Source: Pelomicrobium methylotrophicum
GTDB taxonomy: Bacteria; Pseudomonadota; Gammaproteobacteria; Burkholderiales; UBA6910
Assembly (NCBI RefSeq): GCF_008014345.1
Contig: NZ_VPFL01000010.1
Coordinates: 1 to 64,000, forward strand
Reading direction: 5' to 3'
Length of the DNA: 64,000 bases
The position numbers and the translations under genes were made by a program. Positions 37,885 to 46,264 of the stretch are shown one piece after another. The notes under the pieces are model-generated. The model was not told the DNA's origin. It saw nothing but the letters and a program-made list of their open reading frames with translations, and did no database searches. Each line of letters starts with the position of its first letter. The first letter of the stretch is position 1.

Positions 37885-38739
37885 ATGGCACTTGTCGTCA
37901 ACACCAATATCGCGTCGCTGAACGCTCAACGCAACCTGTCAACTTCCCAGTCGCAGTTGCAGACCGCGATTCAGCGCCTGTCCTCGGGGCTGCGGGTCAA
38001 CAGCGCCAAGGACGACGCGGCGGGCCTCGCAGTGGCCGAAAGCTTCACCGCCCAGATCCGCGGCACCAACCAGGCCGTGCGCAACGCCAACGACGGCATC
38101 TCGCTCGGCCAGACGGCGGAAGGCGCCCTGGCGCAGATCGCCAACAACCTGCAGCGCATCCGCGAGATTGCAGTGCAAGCCGCCAACGGCACCATCAGCG
38201 ACACCGACCGGTCCCAGCTGCAGAAGGAGGTGGACCAGCTCACGCAGGAAATCTCGCGCATCGTGCAGACCACCACCTTCAACGGCACGGCGCTGCTTTC
38301 GGCCGCCTCCACGCTCACTTTCCAGGTGGGTGCCAACGGCACAACGTCCAACCAGGTCTCGGTGACCACCACGAACCTGGCAGTCAACGGTGCTGCCGGA
38401 CTCTATTCGTACAGCGGCAGCCTCACTGCCACCGGGGTGATCAACGTGTCCACCTCGGCCAACGCCTCCGCGGCGATCGCCAATCTGGACGCCGACATCA
38501 CCCAGGTCTCCACGGTGCGCGCCACTTTCGGCGCCGTGCAGAACCGGTTCGAGGCGGTGATCGCCAACCTGCAGAACTACGCCGAGAACCTCGCGGCATC
38601 CCGCAGCCGGATCATGGACGCGGACTTCGCCGCCGAGACCGCGGCCCTCACCCGCGGCCAGATCCTGCAGCAGGCCGGTGTGGCGATGCTGGCGCAGGCG
38701 AACGCGCTACCCAATACGGTGCTCGCGCTGCTCAGATAA
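37885..38739 (+). CDS. fliC: Flagellin
   Basis: This 284-residue filament subunit is short for the family. N-terminal D0/D1 (MALVVNTNIASLNAQRNL; RLSSGLRVNSAKDDAAGLA) and C-terminal D1/D0 (MDADFAAETAALTRGQILQQ) are fully conserved. The central variable part (about 140-195) is small and rich in Thr, Ser and Ala, which suits O-glycosylation. There is a strong ribosome site (AAGGAGAT) and its own sigma-28 promoter. It is followed by a long GC-rich hairpin, so it is probably transcribed mostly alone at high level. Confidence 0.95.
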   Translation: MALVVNTNIASLNAQRNLSTSQSQLQTAIQRLSSGLRVNSAKDDAAGLAVAESFTAQIRGTNQAVRNANDGISLGQTAEGALAQIANNLQRIREIAVQAANGTISDTDRSQLQKEVDQLTQEISRIVQTTTFNGTALLSAASTLTFQVGANGTTSNQVSVTTTNLAVNGAAGLYSYSGSLTATGVINVSTSANASAAIANLDADITQVSTVRATFGAVQNRFEAVIANLQNYAENLAASRSRIMDADFAAETAALTRGQILQQAGVAMLAQANALPNTVLALLR

Positions 38740-38747
38740 GCACGGGC

Positions 38748-38778
38748 CCGCCCGCGCCGGCCGAGCCGGCGCGGGCGG
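38748..38778 (+). terminator. Strong stem-loop after fliC
   Basis: A 14-base perfect stem (38748-38761 with 38765-38778) with a CGA loop follows the fliC stop by eight bases. No T tract follows, but its strength and position suggest 3' end formation or processing of flagellin mRNA. Confidence 0.55.
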
Positions 38779-38794
38779 CACGAGACGCTGAAAC

Positions 38795-39163
38795 ATGATG
38801 GTCAGCCCCATCGGCCACCCCTCAGAACCGGAGCCGATGCGACCGGTCGAGGTGCTGGCACGGGAACGGGTGCAAACCCAAGGGCAAGAGGCCGCCCCGT
38901 GGCGCGCCGATCCCGCGGCTAATGAAACACAATTGGTCGATGAAGCGCAACTGCGCGAAGCGACCCGCTGGCTCAATGCCGCCCTGCGCCACTTGACCGT
39001 GGAGCTGCGCTACGCCACGGACGAAGTCACCCGTAAGCTCGTCGTGCAGGTCGTGGACGGCGCAACAGGGGAAATCCTGCGGCAAATCCCGCCGGAAGAG
39101 GTGCTGGCCATCGCCCGGGGTCTCGAGCGAGTGCAGGGTCTGCTGCTCGACCGGGAAGCTTGA
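38795..39163 (+). CDS. flaG: Flagellar protein FlaG
   Basis: A 122-residue FlaG-family protein with a disordered N-terminal 45 residues and the conserved C-terminal part (LRYATDEVTRKLVVQVVDG, then IRQIPPEE-like LRQIPPEEVL). FlaG influences filament length in several genera. It lies between flagellin and fliD, the usual place, and ends 19 bases before fliD. Confidence 0.85.
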   Translation: MMVSPIGHPSEPEPMRPVEVLARERVQTQGQEAAPWRADPAANETQLVDEAQLREATRWLNAALRHLTVELRYATDEVTRKLVVQVVDGATGEILRQIPPEEVLAIARGLERVQGLLLDREA

Positions 39164-39182
39164 TTTAGGGAGGTCGCAAGCC

Positions 39183-41180
39183 ATGTCCCTCTCATCGCCT
39201 GGCATCGGATCCAACCTGGACGTGAACAGTTTGATCGCCCAGCTCATGGCGCTCGAGCGGCGGCCGCTCACGTTGCTGCAGAAACGAGAGGCGGACTATC
39301 AAGCGCGGCTGTCGGCGGTGGGCACCCTCAAAAGCGCGCTATCCCAGTTCCAGACCGCAGTCGCCGCGCTGGCCAAGCCGTCGCGCTTCGCCGTCTACAC
39401 CGCCACGCTCAGTGACCCCCAGGTGGCCACCGCCACGGCAGGCAAGGGCAGCGTGGCCGGTGTCCACAGCCTGGAGGTCACGCAGCTCGCCCAGGCCCAG
39501 AAACTCGTCTCCGTCGCCCAAGCCTCCACCACCGCCACCATCGGCACCGGCACGCTCACCATCGATTTCGGCACCATCAGCGGTGGAAGCTTCGATCCGG
39601 CCACCGGCAAGTACACCGGTGCCACGTTCACGCCGAGCGGCGCCGCATCCAAGACGGTGACCATCGACGCCGCCCACGCGAGCCTGGCCGGCATCCGCGA
39701 TGCCATCAATGAGGCCAACATCGGTGTCACCGCCAGCATCGTCAACGACGGCAGCGGCTACCGGCTGGTGCTCGCCTCCGGCACTTCGGGGGCCGCCGGC
39801 AGCCTGCGCATCGCGGTGTCGGGTGACGCGGCGCTCGCGAACCTGCTCGCCCATGATCCGGCCGGCACCCAAAACCTGTCGGAGAGGGTCACGGCCAAGG
39901 ATGCCCGTTTCACCCTGGACGGCATCGCCATCACCTCGGCCTCCAACACGGTGACCGGCGCGCTGGAGGGCGTCACGCTCACCCTGACCAAGACCAACGC
40001 CGGAACGCCGGCGACTCTCACCATCGTGCCCGACACGGCGTCGATCCGGCAAGGGGTCGAGTCCTTCGTCGAGGCCTACAACAAGCTCGCCAAGACGCTC
40101 AAGGACCTGGGCGGCTACGACCCTGCGACGGGGACCGCCGGCGTGCTCCAGAGCGACGGGATCACGCGCCTGATCGAATCGCGGCTTCGCTCGACGCTCT
40201 CTGCCGAGCTCGTCGGACTCAGTGGAGGCTACACCGCGCTCTACTCGCTTGGCATCACCTCCACCACCGACGGCACCCTCCAGGTGGACACGGCCAAGCT
40301 GGAAGCGGCCATCCAAGCCGACCCTGGCGGCGTGGCCGGCCTGTTCGCCGCCACCGGAAAGGCTTCCGACAGCCTGGTGCGATTCGTCTCCGGAAGCGCC
40401 CTCACCAAGCCGGGGGTTTATGACGTCAGCATCGACCGGCTGGCCACTCGGGGCTCGGTCACCGGCTCCTCCGCCGCCAATACCACGATTGACGCCGGGG
40501 TCAACGACACCCTTACGCTGAGCGTCGACGGGATCACGACCACCATCACCCTGGCCGCCGGCAGCTATACCGCCGCAGGGCTCGCCGCCGAACTGCAGTC
40601 CAAGATCAACGGGGCGGCCGAGCTCGCGGCGGCCGGCGTGACGGTGAGCGTCACCGAGTCCGGCGGCGTGCTCACCGTGACCTCCAACCGCTACGGCTCG
40701 GCCTCCACGGTGACCCTGGGCGGCGGCAATGCCCAGAGCAGTCTGTTCGGCACCAACCCCACCTCCACCGCAGGCGTCGACGTGGCGGGCAGCATTGGGG
40801 GAGTCGCCGCCATCGGCGTCGGACGCACGTTGACCGCCGCCGCCGGCACCGCCGCCGACGGCCTCACCATCGAAGTGCTGGGTGGCGCCACCGGCGCCCG
40901 CGGCACCGTTTCCTACTCCCAGGGCTACGCCTACCGGCTGGAACGGCTGGCCGCCGACCTGCTGGACAACGACGGGCTGGTGGCAGGACGCAGCAAAACG
41001 CTGGATGCCACCATCGACAGCCTGCAACGCCGTCAGGAAGAAATGGAGCGGCGCCTGGAAACGGTGGAGAAGCGGCTACGCGCCCAGTTCGTAGCCCTCG
41101 ACGCCATGGTGGCCAGCATGCTCAAGACCTCGAGCTTCCTGCAGCAACAATTGGCCACCCTGCCCACTTCCTCCTCGTAA
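39183..41180 (+). CDS. fliD: Flagellar filament cap / hook-associated protein 2
   Basis: FliD of 665 residues. The N-terminal domain (PGIGSNLDVNSLIAQLMALE; LQKREADYQARLSAVGTLKS) and the C-terminal helix region (RQEEMERRLETVEKRLRAQF, ending LQQQLATL) are the conserved polymerisation ends. The centre is Thr/Gly/Ala-rich with repeated flagellin-IN-like beta segments, typical of the outer cap domains. It is secreted by the flagellar export gate with FliT as chaperone. GGGAGG precedes the start. Confidence 0.92.
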   Translation: MSLSSPGIGSNLDVNSLIAQLMALERRPLTLLQKREADYQARLSAVGTLKSALSQFQTAVAALAKPSRFAVYTATLSDPQVATATAGKGSVAGVHSLEVTQLAQAQKLVSVAQASTTATIGTGTLTIDFGTISGGSFDPATGKYTGATFTPSGAASKTVTIDAAHASLAGIRDAINEANIGVTASIVNDGSGYRLVLASGTSGAAGSLRIAVSGDAALANLLAHDPAGTQNLSERVTAKDARFTLDGIAITSASNTVTGALEGVTLTLTKTNAGTPATLTIVPDTASIRQGVESFVEAYNKLAKTLKDLGGYDPATGTAGVLQSDGITRLIESRLRSTLSAELVGLSGGYTALYSLGITSTTDGTLQVDTAKLEAAIQADPGGVAGLFAATGKASDSLVRFVSGSALTKPGVYDVSIDRLATRGSVTGSSAANTTIDAGVNDTLTLSVDGITTTITLAAGSYTAAGLAAELQSKINGAAELAAAGVTVSVTESGGVLTVTSNRYGSASTVTLGGGNAQSSLFGTNPTSTAGVDVAGSIGGVAAIGVGRTLTAAAGTAADGLTIEVLGGATGARGTVSYSQGYAYRLERLAADLLDNDGLVAGRSKTLDATIDSLQRRQEEMERRLETVEKRLRAQFVALDAMVASMLKTSSFLQQQLATLPTSSS

Positions 41181-41190
41181 GGACGATTCC

Positions 41191-41634
41191 ATGCAATCCG
41201 TGATCCATCAGGCCCTCAACGCCTACGCCCAGGCGGCAGTGGATGCCGACGTCATGACGGCGCACCCGCATCGGCTGATCCTGATGCTGTTCGAGGCTGC
41301 GCGAGTGGCCATCGCCCGCGCCCGCCGTCACCTGGCCAGCGGCGAGACCGCCGCCAAGGGTGAAGCGATCTCCAAGGCGATCCAGATCATCGACCACGGG
41401 CTCAAGGCCAGCCTCGACGTGAAGGCCGGCGGCGAGCTGGCCGAGCGCTTGTCGGCTCTCTACGAGTATATGAGCCGTCGGCTGCTCGTGGCCAACCAGC
41501 GCAATGACGGCGACGCCTTGGCGGAAGTGGCGCGGCTCCTGGCCGAGCTCCAGGAAGCCTGGGAAGCCATCGCCCCCGGCGGCGGGAACAGTGCTCCAGA
41601 AACCTCTGCGCAAACGTTGTCGGTGACTGGGTGA
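41191..41634 (+). CDS. fliS: Flagellin export chaperone FliS
   Basis: A 147-residue all-helical chaperone that binds the C-terminal D0 region of flagellin. The family pattern is visible as YAQAAVDADVMTAHPHRLIL near residues 11-30 and ALYEYMSRRLLVAN near 90-103. It follows fliD by ten bases and overlaps the fliT start. Confidence 0.9.
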   Translation: MQSVIHQALNAYAQAAVDADVMTAHPHRLILMLFEAARVAIARARRHLASGETAAKGEAISKAIQIIDHGLKASLDVKAGGELAERLSALYEYMSRRLLVANQRNDGDALAEVARLLAELQEAWEAIAPGGGNSAPETSAQTLSVTG

Positions 41635-41984
41635 TCCGCATGATGGACAACAGGCTGCCGCACCCGGTCCTCGCGGCCTACGAAGCCCTCTCCCTCCTCA
41701 CCGACCGCATGCTGGAGGCCGCCCGCGCCCAGGACTGGGACCAGTTGGTGGAGCTGGAGAAGGAATGCCGGCGCTTGGCAGAAGCGCTTCAGACCGCCTC
41801 GGACGCGGCGCTGACCCTCGAGGAGCAGCGGCGCAAGGCGGCCATCATCCGCAAGGTGCTCGCCGACGACGCCCAGATCCGCAGCCTCGCCGTGGAGTGG
41901 ATGGCGGAGCTGGAGCGGCTGCTGGGGGCCAACCGTCGCGAGCAGGCGTTGCGCCGCGCCTACGGAGAGGCGGGAGGGCGCTGA
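41631..41984 (+). CDS. fliT: Flagellar chaperone FliT
   Basis: A small helical protein (117 residues) in the FliT position. It has the WDQLVELEKECRRL pattern typical of FliT and a basic C-terminus. FliT chaperones FliD and can modulate FlhDC in enterics. GTG 41631 overlaps the fliS stop (GTGA); ATG 41640 or 41643 are alternatives. Confidence 0.75.
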   Translation: MIRMMDNRLPHPVLAAYEALSLLTDRMLEAARAQDWDQLVELEKECRRLAEALQTASDAALTLEEQRRKAAIIRKVLADDAQIRSLAVEWMAELERLLGANRREQALRRAYGEAGGR

Positions 41985-42005
41985 CCCCTCTTTGCCCCGG
42001 CACAC

Positions 42006-42998
42006 GTGATGATCGACCGTGCCGCCGCTCTCGCTGCCGCCTTAGGGGTGCGCATCCAAGCCCAGCGGCTGGATGTGCGGGTGGGCGGCAAGGCCGACCC
42101 CCTCGCCCTCATGCCAGGCGAGCGCGTGGAGGCGCGGGTGGTGGCGCCCCTGCCCGACGGACGCATGAGGGTGGCCATCGGCTCGCTCCATTACGCCATG
42201 CGCTTTCCAATTCCCGTGGCAGCCGGCAACAGCGTGTCCTTGGTCTACGGGGGCGACCAGCCCCGGCCGACCTTTTTGCTCTCCACCCCTGGCGCCGCCT
42301 CCGGTGAGTCTCTCGCCACGCTGTCATCGAGCGCGCGCCTGCTGGCGGCTCTGCGTGCACCCGCGCCCGAGGCCCTACCGGCGTCCACCGCCCGCCCCTT
42401 GCTGCCGGCGCCTGAGGCCCCGCCCGCCCTCGCCCGTGCCCTGGAACGGGCGGTGACGGAAAGCGGGCTGTTCTACGAGGCCCACCAGGCCCGCTGGGTC
42501 CAGGGCGAACGTGCCCTCCTCGCCGAGCTGCGGCGGGACCCGCGCAACCGCTTCGCCCTGCCCGAGGCAGACGAGACCCTCCTTGCATCCGAGAACCCGG
42601 TTCGGGAACCGACCTCGCCGAGGAGCGAAGGTGCCCCGGCGCTGGATCAGCTCCTGCGCGCTCAGCTGGACGTCCTGGAGACCGGACGCTTCCGCTGGCA
42701 CGGGGAAATCTGGCCGGACCTGCGCCTGGAATGGGAAATCGAAGCGTGCGACCCTGAAGAAACCTCCGGCCACGACCAGGCGGACGCCGGTTGGCATTCC
42801 CGCTTCGTGCTGGATCTGCCGCGGCTCGGCAGGATCGACGCCTGGCTTGCGTTGCGCGGTGACGCGGTGCAGGTCAGTCTGCGGGTCTCGCGTCCCGAGT
42901 CCGCGCACACCTTGGACGCCGCACGCCCGGCGCTGGAGGGAGCGCTTGCCGCGGCCGGGCTCCGGCCGCGCTCCGTGCAGGTTTGCCATGACCCCTGA
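42006..42998 (+). CDS. FliK-like hook-length control family protein
   Basis: The protein has 330 residues. An Ala/Pro-rich N-terminal half precedes a C-terminal domain (about 215-325; RWHGEIWPDLRLEWEIE, RIDAWLALRGDAVQVSLRVS) that resembles the FliK substrate-switch domain. A separate full fliK lies at 49968. The next gene is an isolated FlhB C-terminal domain that overlaps it by 11 bases, so the two mimic the FliK/FlhB switch pair. GTG 42006 or ATG 42009 may be the start. Confidence 0.65.
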   Translation: MMIDRAAALAAALGVRIQAQRLDVRVGGKADPLALMPGERVEARVVAPLPDGRMRVAIGSLHYAMRFPIPVAAGNSVSLVYGGDQPRPTFLLSTPGAASGESLATLSSSARLLAALRAPAPEALPASTARPLLPAPEAPPALARALERAVTESGLFYEAHQARWVQGERALLAELRRDPRNRFALPEADETLLASENPVREPTSPRSEGAPALDQLLRAQLDVLETGRFRWHGEIWPDLRLEWEIEACDPEETSGHDQADAGWHSRFVLDLPRLGRIDAWLALRGDAVQVSLRVSRPESAHTLDAARPALEGALAAAGLRPRSVQVCHDP

Positions 42999-43281
42999 CC
43001 GTGCCCGCTCGGCAGCCGTGGCGCTTGCCTACGGCGCGGCAGACAGTGCACCGCGGGTCGTGGCCAAGGGCCGGGGGGTGGTGGCGGAGGCCATCATCGC
43101 GCGAGCCCGCGAGTGCGGCGTGTTCGTCCATCGTTCGCCGGAGCTGGTGGCGTTGCTCATGCAGGTTGACCTGGACCAGCGCATCCCGCCCCAGCTCTAT
43201 CGGGCGGTGGCGGAGCTCCTCGCCTGGGTGTACCGCGTCGAGCAAGGGCTCTCCCCCGATGCCCATTCAAGCCAACCCTGA
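42988..43281 (+). CDS. Stand-alone FlhB C-terminal domain homologue (FlhX/FhlB type)
   Basis: A 97-residue protein matching only the cytoplasmic FlhB_C part of FlhB/YscU: VALAYGAADSAPRVVAKGRG near residues 9-28, then IIARARECGVFVHRSPELVALL. The NPTH autocleavage motif and all membrane segments are absent. It starts just after the cleavage point of normal FlhB. Such fragments can replace the FlhB tail in some bacteria. Its end overlaps the convergent ycgR end by 15 bases. Confidence 0.8.
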   Translation: MTPDRARSAAVALAYGAADSAPRVVAKGRGVVAEAIIARARECGVFVHRSPELVALLMQVDLDQRIPPQLYRAVAELLAWVYRVEQGLSPDAHSSQP

Positions 43282-44022
43282 AAACTTGGCGTTGCGCACC
43301 CGCTCGAGCTGCACCACGTAGCACTGGACGAGCCGGCAGCTGCGGCGGTCGAGGTCCGCGAAAGCGCAACCGCAACGCAGGCCCGGGATGCCGGCGGGCT
43401 GAGCCATGTCCTCGACGTGGGCCACCCACAGGTCTGCCTCGAGGGTGCCGATCCGGGGCAGCGTCAGCCGGCAACCGGACAGGACGGTGCCGCGTTCGAG
43501 CGTGAGGCTCCCCTGGGGCACCAGCAGGCCGACTCCACCGCCGCTCACGTCCAGAACGGTCGCTTTCACCGCCCCCCGGGGCGTGGGAATCAAGCAGATC
43601 GCCGGCTCGGCTGCCGGTGTCGGCACCCGGTAATATTCGCGGCGCTGGAACCGCAGCAGCGTCTGCGGCAGCGCCGAGCGCAGCGCCGGCCGGCCCCGAA
43701 ACTGGACGGTTTCCACCCCCTCCAGGATGCACTGGATTTCCACCCGGTCCTGGGTGCCGACCAGCCGGATGCGCCGGCTCGCGAGGAGCCGCGGCGCGTG
43801 GTCACGATGCACTTCATCCAGGATGAGCTCGTTGCGTCCGGCGTCCGCCTCCAGCACCGTGGTAAGGGCAAAGGCATCGTCGCCGCCGTAGTAGGCTGAG
43901 ACGAGCGCGTGCTGGCGCGCCATGGTCCGCAGGACAAACGCCACCTCCGCCGGCGTGCGCACGCGGTAGCGCTCCAGCTCGTCACCAAGCCCCTGGTCGA
44001 ACTCGATCGGTTTCCTGGTCAC
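43267..44022 (-). CDS. ycgR: Flagellar brake protein YcgR (PilZ)
   Basis: YcgR of 251 residues with an N-terminal PilZNR/YcgR-N domain (about 15-120) and a C-terminal PilZ domain. c-di-GMP residues are intact: R128-E-Y-Y-R132 and D158-V-S-G-G-G163. Bound to c-di-GMP, YcgR contacts FliG/FliM/MotA to slow or bias the motor. It starts at GTG 44022, 44 bases after fliE on the same strand, with a hairpin between. Confidence 0.85.
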   Translation of the reverse strand: MTRKPIEFDQGLGDELERYRVRTPAEVAFVLRTMARQHALVSAYYGGDDAFALTTVLEADAGRNELILDEVHRDHAPRLLASRRIRLVGTQDRVEIQCILEGVETVQFRGRPALRSALPQTLLRFQRREYYRVPTPAAEPAICLIPTPRGAVKATVLDVSGGGVGLLVPQGSLTLERGTVLSGCRLTLPRIGTLEADLWVAHVEDMAQPAGIPGLRCGCAFADLDRRSCRLVQCYVVQLERVRNAKFSGLA

Positions 44023-44029
44023 TTCGAAT

Positions 44030-44048
44030 CGCGACCCGCTCGGTCGCG
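44030..44048 (-). terminator. Hairpin between fliE and ycgR
   Basis: CGCGACC (44030-44036) pairs perfectly with GGTCGCG (44042-44048). It lies directly upstream of the ycgR start, where it could terminate fliE transcripts or mask the ycgR ribosome site. Confidence 0.35.
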
Positions 44049-44065
44049 GGGGGCGCGATGTCCGT

Positions 44066-44386
44066 TCAAATTTGCATGTTCATGACGTCATGATAAGCCG
44101 ATACCAGGCGGTTGCGCACCTGGATCGCCGCCTGCAGCGCGATGTTGGCCTTCTGGCTGGCCACCATCACTTGGTACAGCTCCGTGCCCGGCTCGCCGCG
44201 CTCGAAACTGAGGGCGAGCCGGGCCGCCTCCTGCTGGCGGGCGTTCACCTGGTCGAGGGCTGCCTTCAGCGCCTGGCCGAAGCCCCCGCTTTGGGGCCCG
44301 GGCGTCTCGTCCGGCCGGGCCCCGGGGCCCAAGGCCGCAGCGGCCCGCAGGTGCGCCAGCACTCTATCGATCCCTCCTGTGTCCAT
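44066..44386 (-). CDS. fliE: Flagellar hook-basal body complex protein FliE
   Basis: A 106-residue rod/MS-ring adaptor. The conserved C-terminus is clear (LYQVMVASQKANIALQAAIQ, then VRNRLVSAYHDVMNMQI). The start at ATG 44386 follows AAAGGAGG. Transcribed away from fliF, it shares a 234-base intergenic region with it; in most operons fliE is co-directional with fliF. Confidence 0.9.
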   Translation of the reverse strand: MDTGGIDRVLAHLRAAAALGPGARPDETPGPQSGGFGQALKAALDQVNARQQEAARLALSFERGEPGTELYQVMVASQKANIALQAAIQVRNRLVSAYHDVMNMQI

Positions 44387-44437
44387 CACGGCACCTCCTT
44401 TTCCCCGCTGGAGGCGGCGGTGGAACCGCCGCCCGCG

Positions 44438-44452
44438 GCGGGACGCTTGCCA
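44438..44452 (-). promoter_or_regulatory. Weak sigma-54-like element before fliE
   Basis: On the minus strand TGGCAAG-N4-CCGC has the GG and GC doublets at the required distance, but the -12 element is CCGC instead of TTGC. It is 52 bases upstream of fliE. fliE/fliF promoters are sigma-54 dependent in many polar flagellates. A similar but poorer element (44534-44548, plus) faces fliF. Confidence 0.25.
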
Positions 44453-44620
44453 CGGTAACAGCGCCCGCGGATTCCGCGCCACGAGAAAAAACGGCAGATC
44501 CTCCTCCTTTTCCCCACATCATCGGGCCCTGTGCGGCCGCAATAATGCCGGCATCGGGGCATGGGCCCGCCGCACGGGCGGCGCCCGCCCTCGCCATTAG
44601 AGAGGAGAGATGCACCACCC

Positions 44621-46264
44621 ATGGCCGTCGTAGAGCGTCCCGCCGTTCCGGTTCGCTGGCAAGCCCTCGCCCAGCTGTCTGCCCAGCAGAAGCTGGGGCT
44701 CATCGTCGCGGTGGCCTTGGCCGCCGCCCTTCTGGTGGGCGCCTGGATCTGGACCCGGACGCCCGACTACCGGGTGCTCTTCACCAACCTGGATGACCGG
44801 GACGGAGGCGCGATTCTGGCCGCGCTCCAGCAGATGAACGTGCCTTACAAGCTGGGCGAGGGCGGCGCGATCCTTGTGCCTGCTTCCCAGGTGCACGAGG
44901 CCCGGCTCAAGCTCGCCGCCCAGGGCCTGCCCAAAGGGGGACTCGTGGGCTTCGAGCTGATGGAGAATCCGAAGCTCGGCGCGTCCCAGTTCCAGGAACA
45001 GGTCAACTACCAGCGCGCCCTGGAGGGCGAGCTCGCCCGCACGGTGCAATCCATCGCCGCGGTGCAGTCGGCCCGCGTACATCTCGCCATCCCGCGTCCC
45101 AGCGTGTTCCTGCGGGAGCGGGAAAAGCCGAGCGCCTCGGTTCTGGTCCACCTTTATCCCGGACGCAGCCTGGACGCGGCCCAAGTGAATGCCATCGTGC
45201 ATCTGGTCTCCAGCAGTGTTCCCGAGCTGCAGCCGAAGAATGTGACCGTCATCGACCAGCGCGGAACGCTGCTTTCCTCCAATGCGGACCCCATGACGGC
45301 GGCGGGCCTGGACCCGAGCCAGCTCAAGTATCGGACCGAACTCGAGAACCTGTACGCCCGCCGCATCGAGGCGATCCTCGCGCCCATCGTCGGCGCGTCC
45401 AACCTGCGGGCCCAAGTGTCCGCGGACGTGGATTTCTCCCACGTGGAAAAGACCGCCGAAACCTACAAGCCCAACGGCACGCCGGCAGAAGCCGCGGTGC
45501 GCAGCCAGCACGTGGTGGAATCCACCGGCGAAGGCGCCCCCGCAGCAGCGGGCATTCCCGGGGCGCTGTCCAATCAGCCGCCAGGCAACGCCACCGCGCC
45601 TCTGGAGGCAGCACCGGCGAAGAAGGATTCCCCCGCCACCCCGCCGCCCGTGACCGCTCCCTTGGTCCCCACCCGCAAGGAGTCCACGACCAACTACGAA
45701 GTGGACAAGACGGTCACCTATACCCGCAGCCCGAGCGGGGTGGTGCGCAGGCTGTCGGCTGCGGTCGTGGTCAACTACCGCACGGTCCCCGGCGCCGACG
45801 GCAAGATGGAAATGAAACCCCTTTCTGCGGAGGAACTCGCCCAGATCACGAACCTGGTCAAGGAAGCCATCGGTTTCGACGAGAAGCGGGGCGACACCGT
45901 GAACGTGGTCAACAGCCCGTTCACCGCTCCCGAGGAGGAGCCGGCGCCCGCAGAGGTGCCGCTGTGGAAGCAACCGCAGACCTTATCCCTGGCCACGGAG
46001 GTGGGCAAGCACCTCCTGTTCGCAGCCCTTGCCGCGTATCTGCTGTTCGGCGTGCTTCGGCCCCTCGCGCGCCACCTCCTGTCCCCTGCAGCGAGAAGCC
46101 GGACGGTGGCGGTGGAGGATTCGGTGCCTGAGCTGGCGGCACCATCCGGCCAACGGCCACCCGGGCAGGTGAACAACCTGGAAGTCGCGCGTCAGATCGC
46201 ACGCCAGGACCCCCGCGTCGTCGCCAACGTGGTGAAATCGTGGGTAGGCGGCGATGAAGGATGA
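44621..46264 (+). CDS. fliF: Flagellar MS-ring protein FliF
   Basis: FliF of 547 residues with TM1 at about 25-45 and two ring-building motif domains (FTNLDDRDGGAILAALQQM; LEGELARTVQSIAAVQSARV). A Pro/Ala-rich periplasmic loop lies around 300-365. TM2 is near 465-485, and the cytoplasmic C-terminal tail (NLEVARQIARQDPRVVANVV) binds FliG. The ATG at 44621 follows AGAGGAGAG with a longish 12-base spacing. It overlaps fliG by 11 bases. Confidence 0.93.
   Translation: MAVVERPAVPVRWQALAQLSAQQKLGLIVAVALAAALLVGAWIWTRTPDYRVLFTNLDDRDGGAILAALQQMNVPYKLGEGGAILVPASQVHEARLKLAAQGLPKGGLVGFELMENPKLGASQFQEQVNYQRALEGELARTVQSIAAVQSARVHLAIPRPSVFLREREKPSASVLVHLYPGRSLDAAQVNAIVHLVSSSVPELQPKNVTVIDQRGTLLSSNADPMTAAGLDPSQLKYRTELENLYARRIEAILAPIVGASNLRAQVSADVDFSHVEKTAETYKPNGTPAEAAVRSQHVVESTGEGAPAAAGIPGALSNQPPGNATAPLEAAPAKKDSPATPPPVTAPLVPTRKESTTNYEVDKTVTYTRSPSGVVRRLSAAVVVNYRTVPGADGKMEMKPLSAEELAQITNLVKEAIGFDEKRGDTVNVVNSPFTAPEEEPAPAEVPLWKQPQTLSLATEVGKHLLFAALAAYLLFGVLRPLARHLLSPAARSRTVAVEDSVPELAAPSGQRPPGQVNNLEVARQIARQDPRVVANVVKSWVGGDEG

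Noticed and set aside
39339-41027. Long minus-strand open frame inside fliD
   Set aside because: The Gly/Ala/Arg-rich product has no recognisable domain; fliD on the plus strand explains the sequence.
44066-44482. Longer fliE start at GTG 44482
   Set aside because: The extra N-terminus is Arg-rich and unlike FliE; ATG 44386 has a much better ribosome site.
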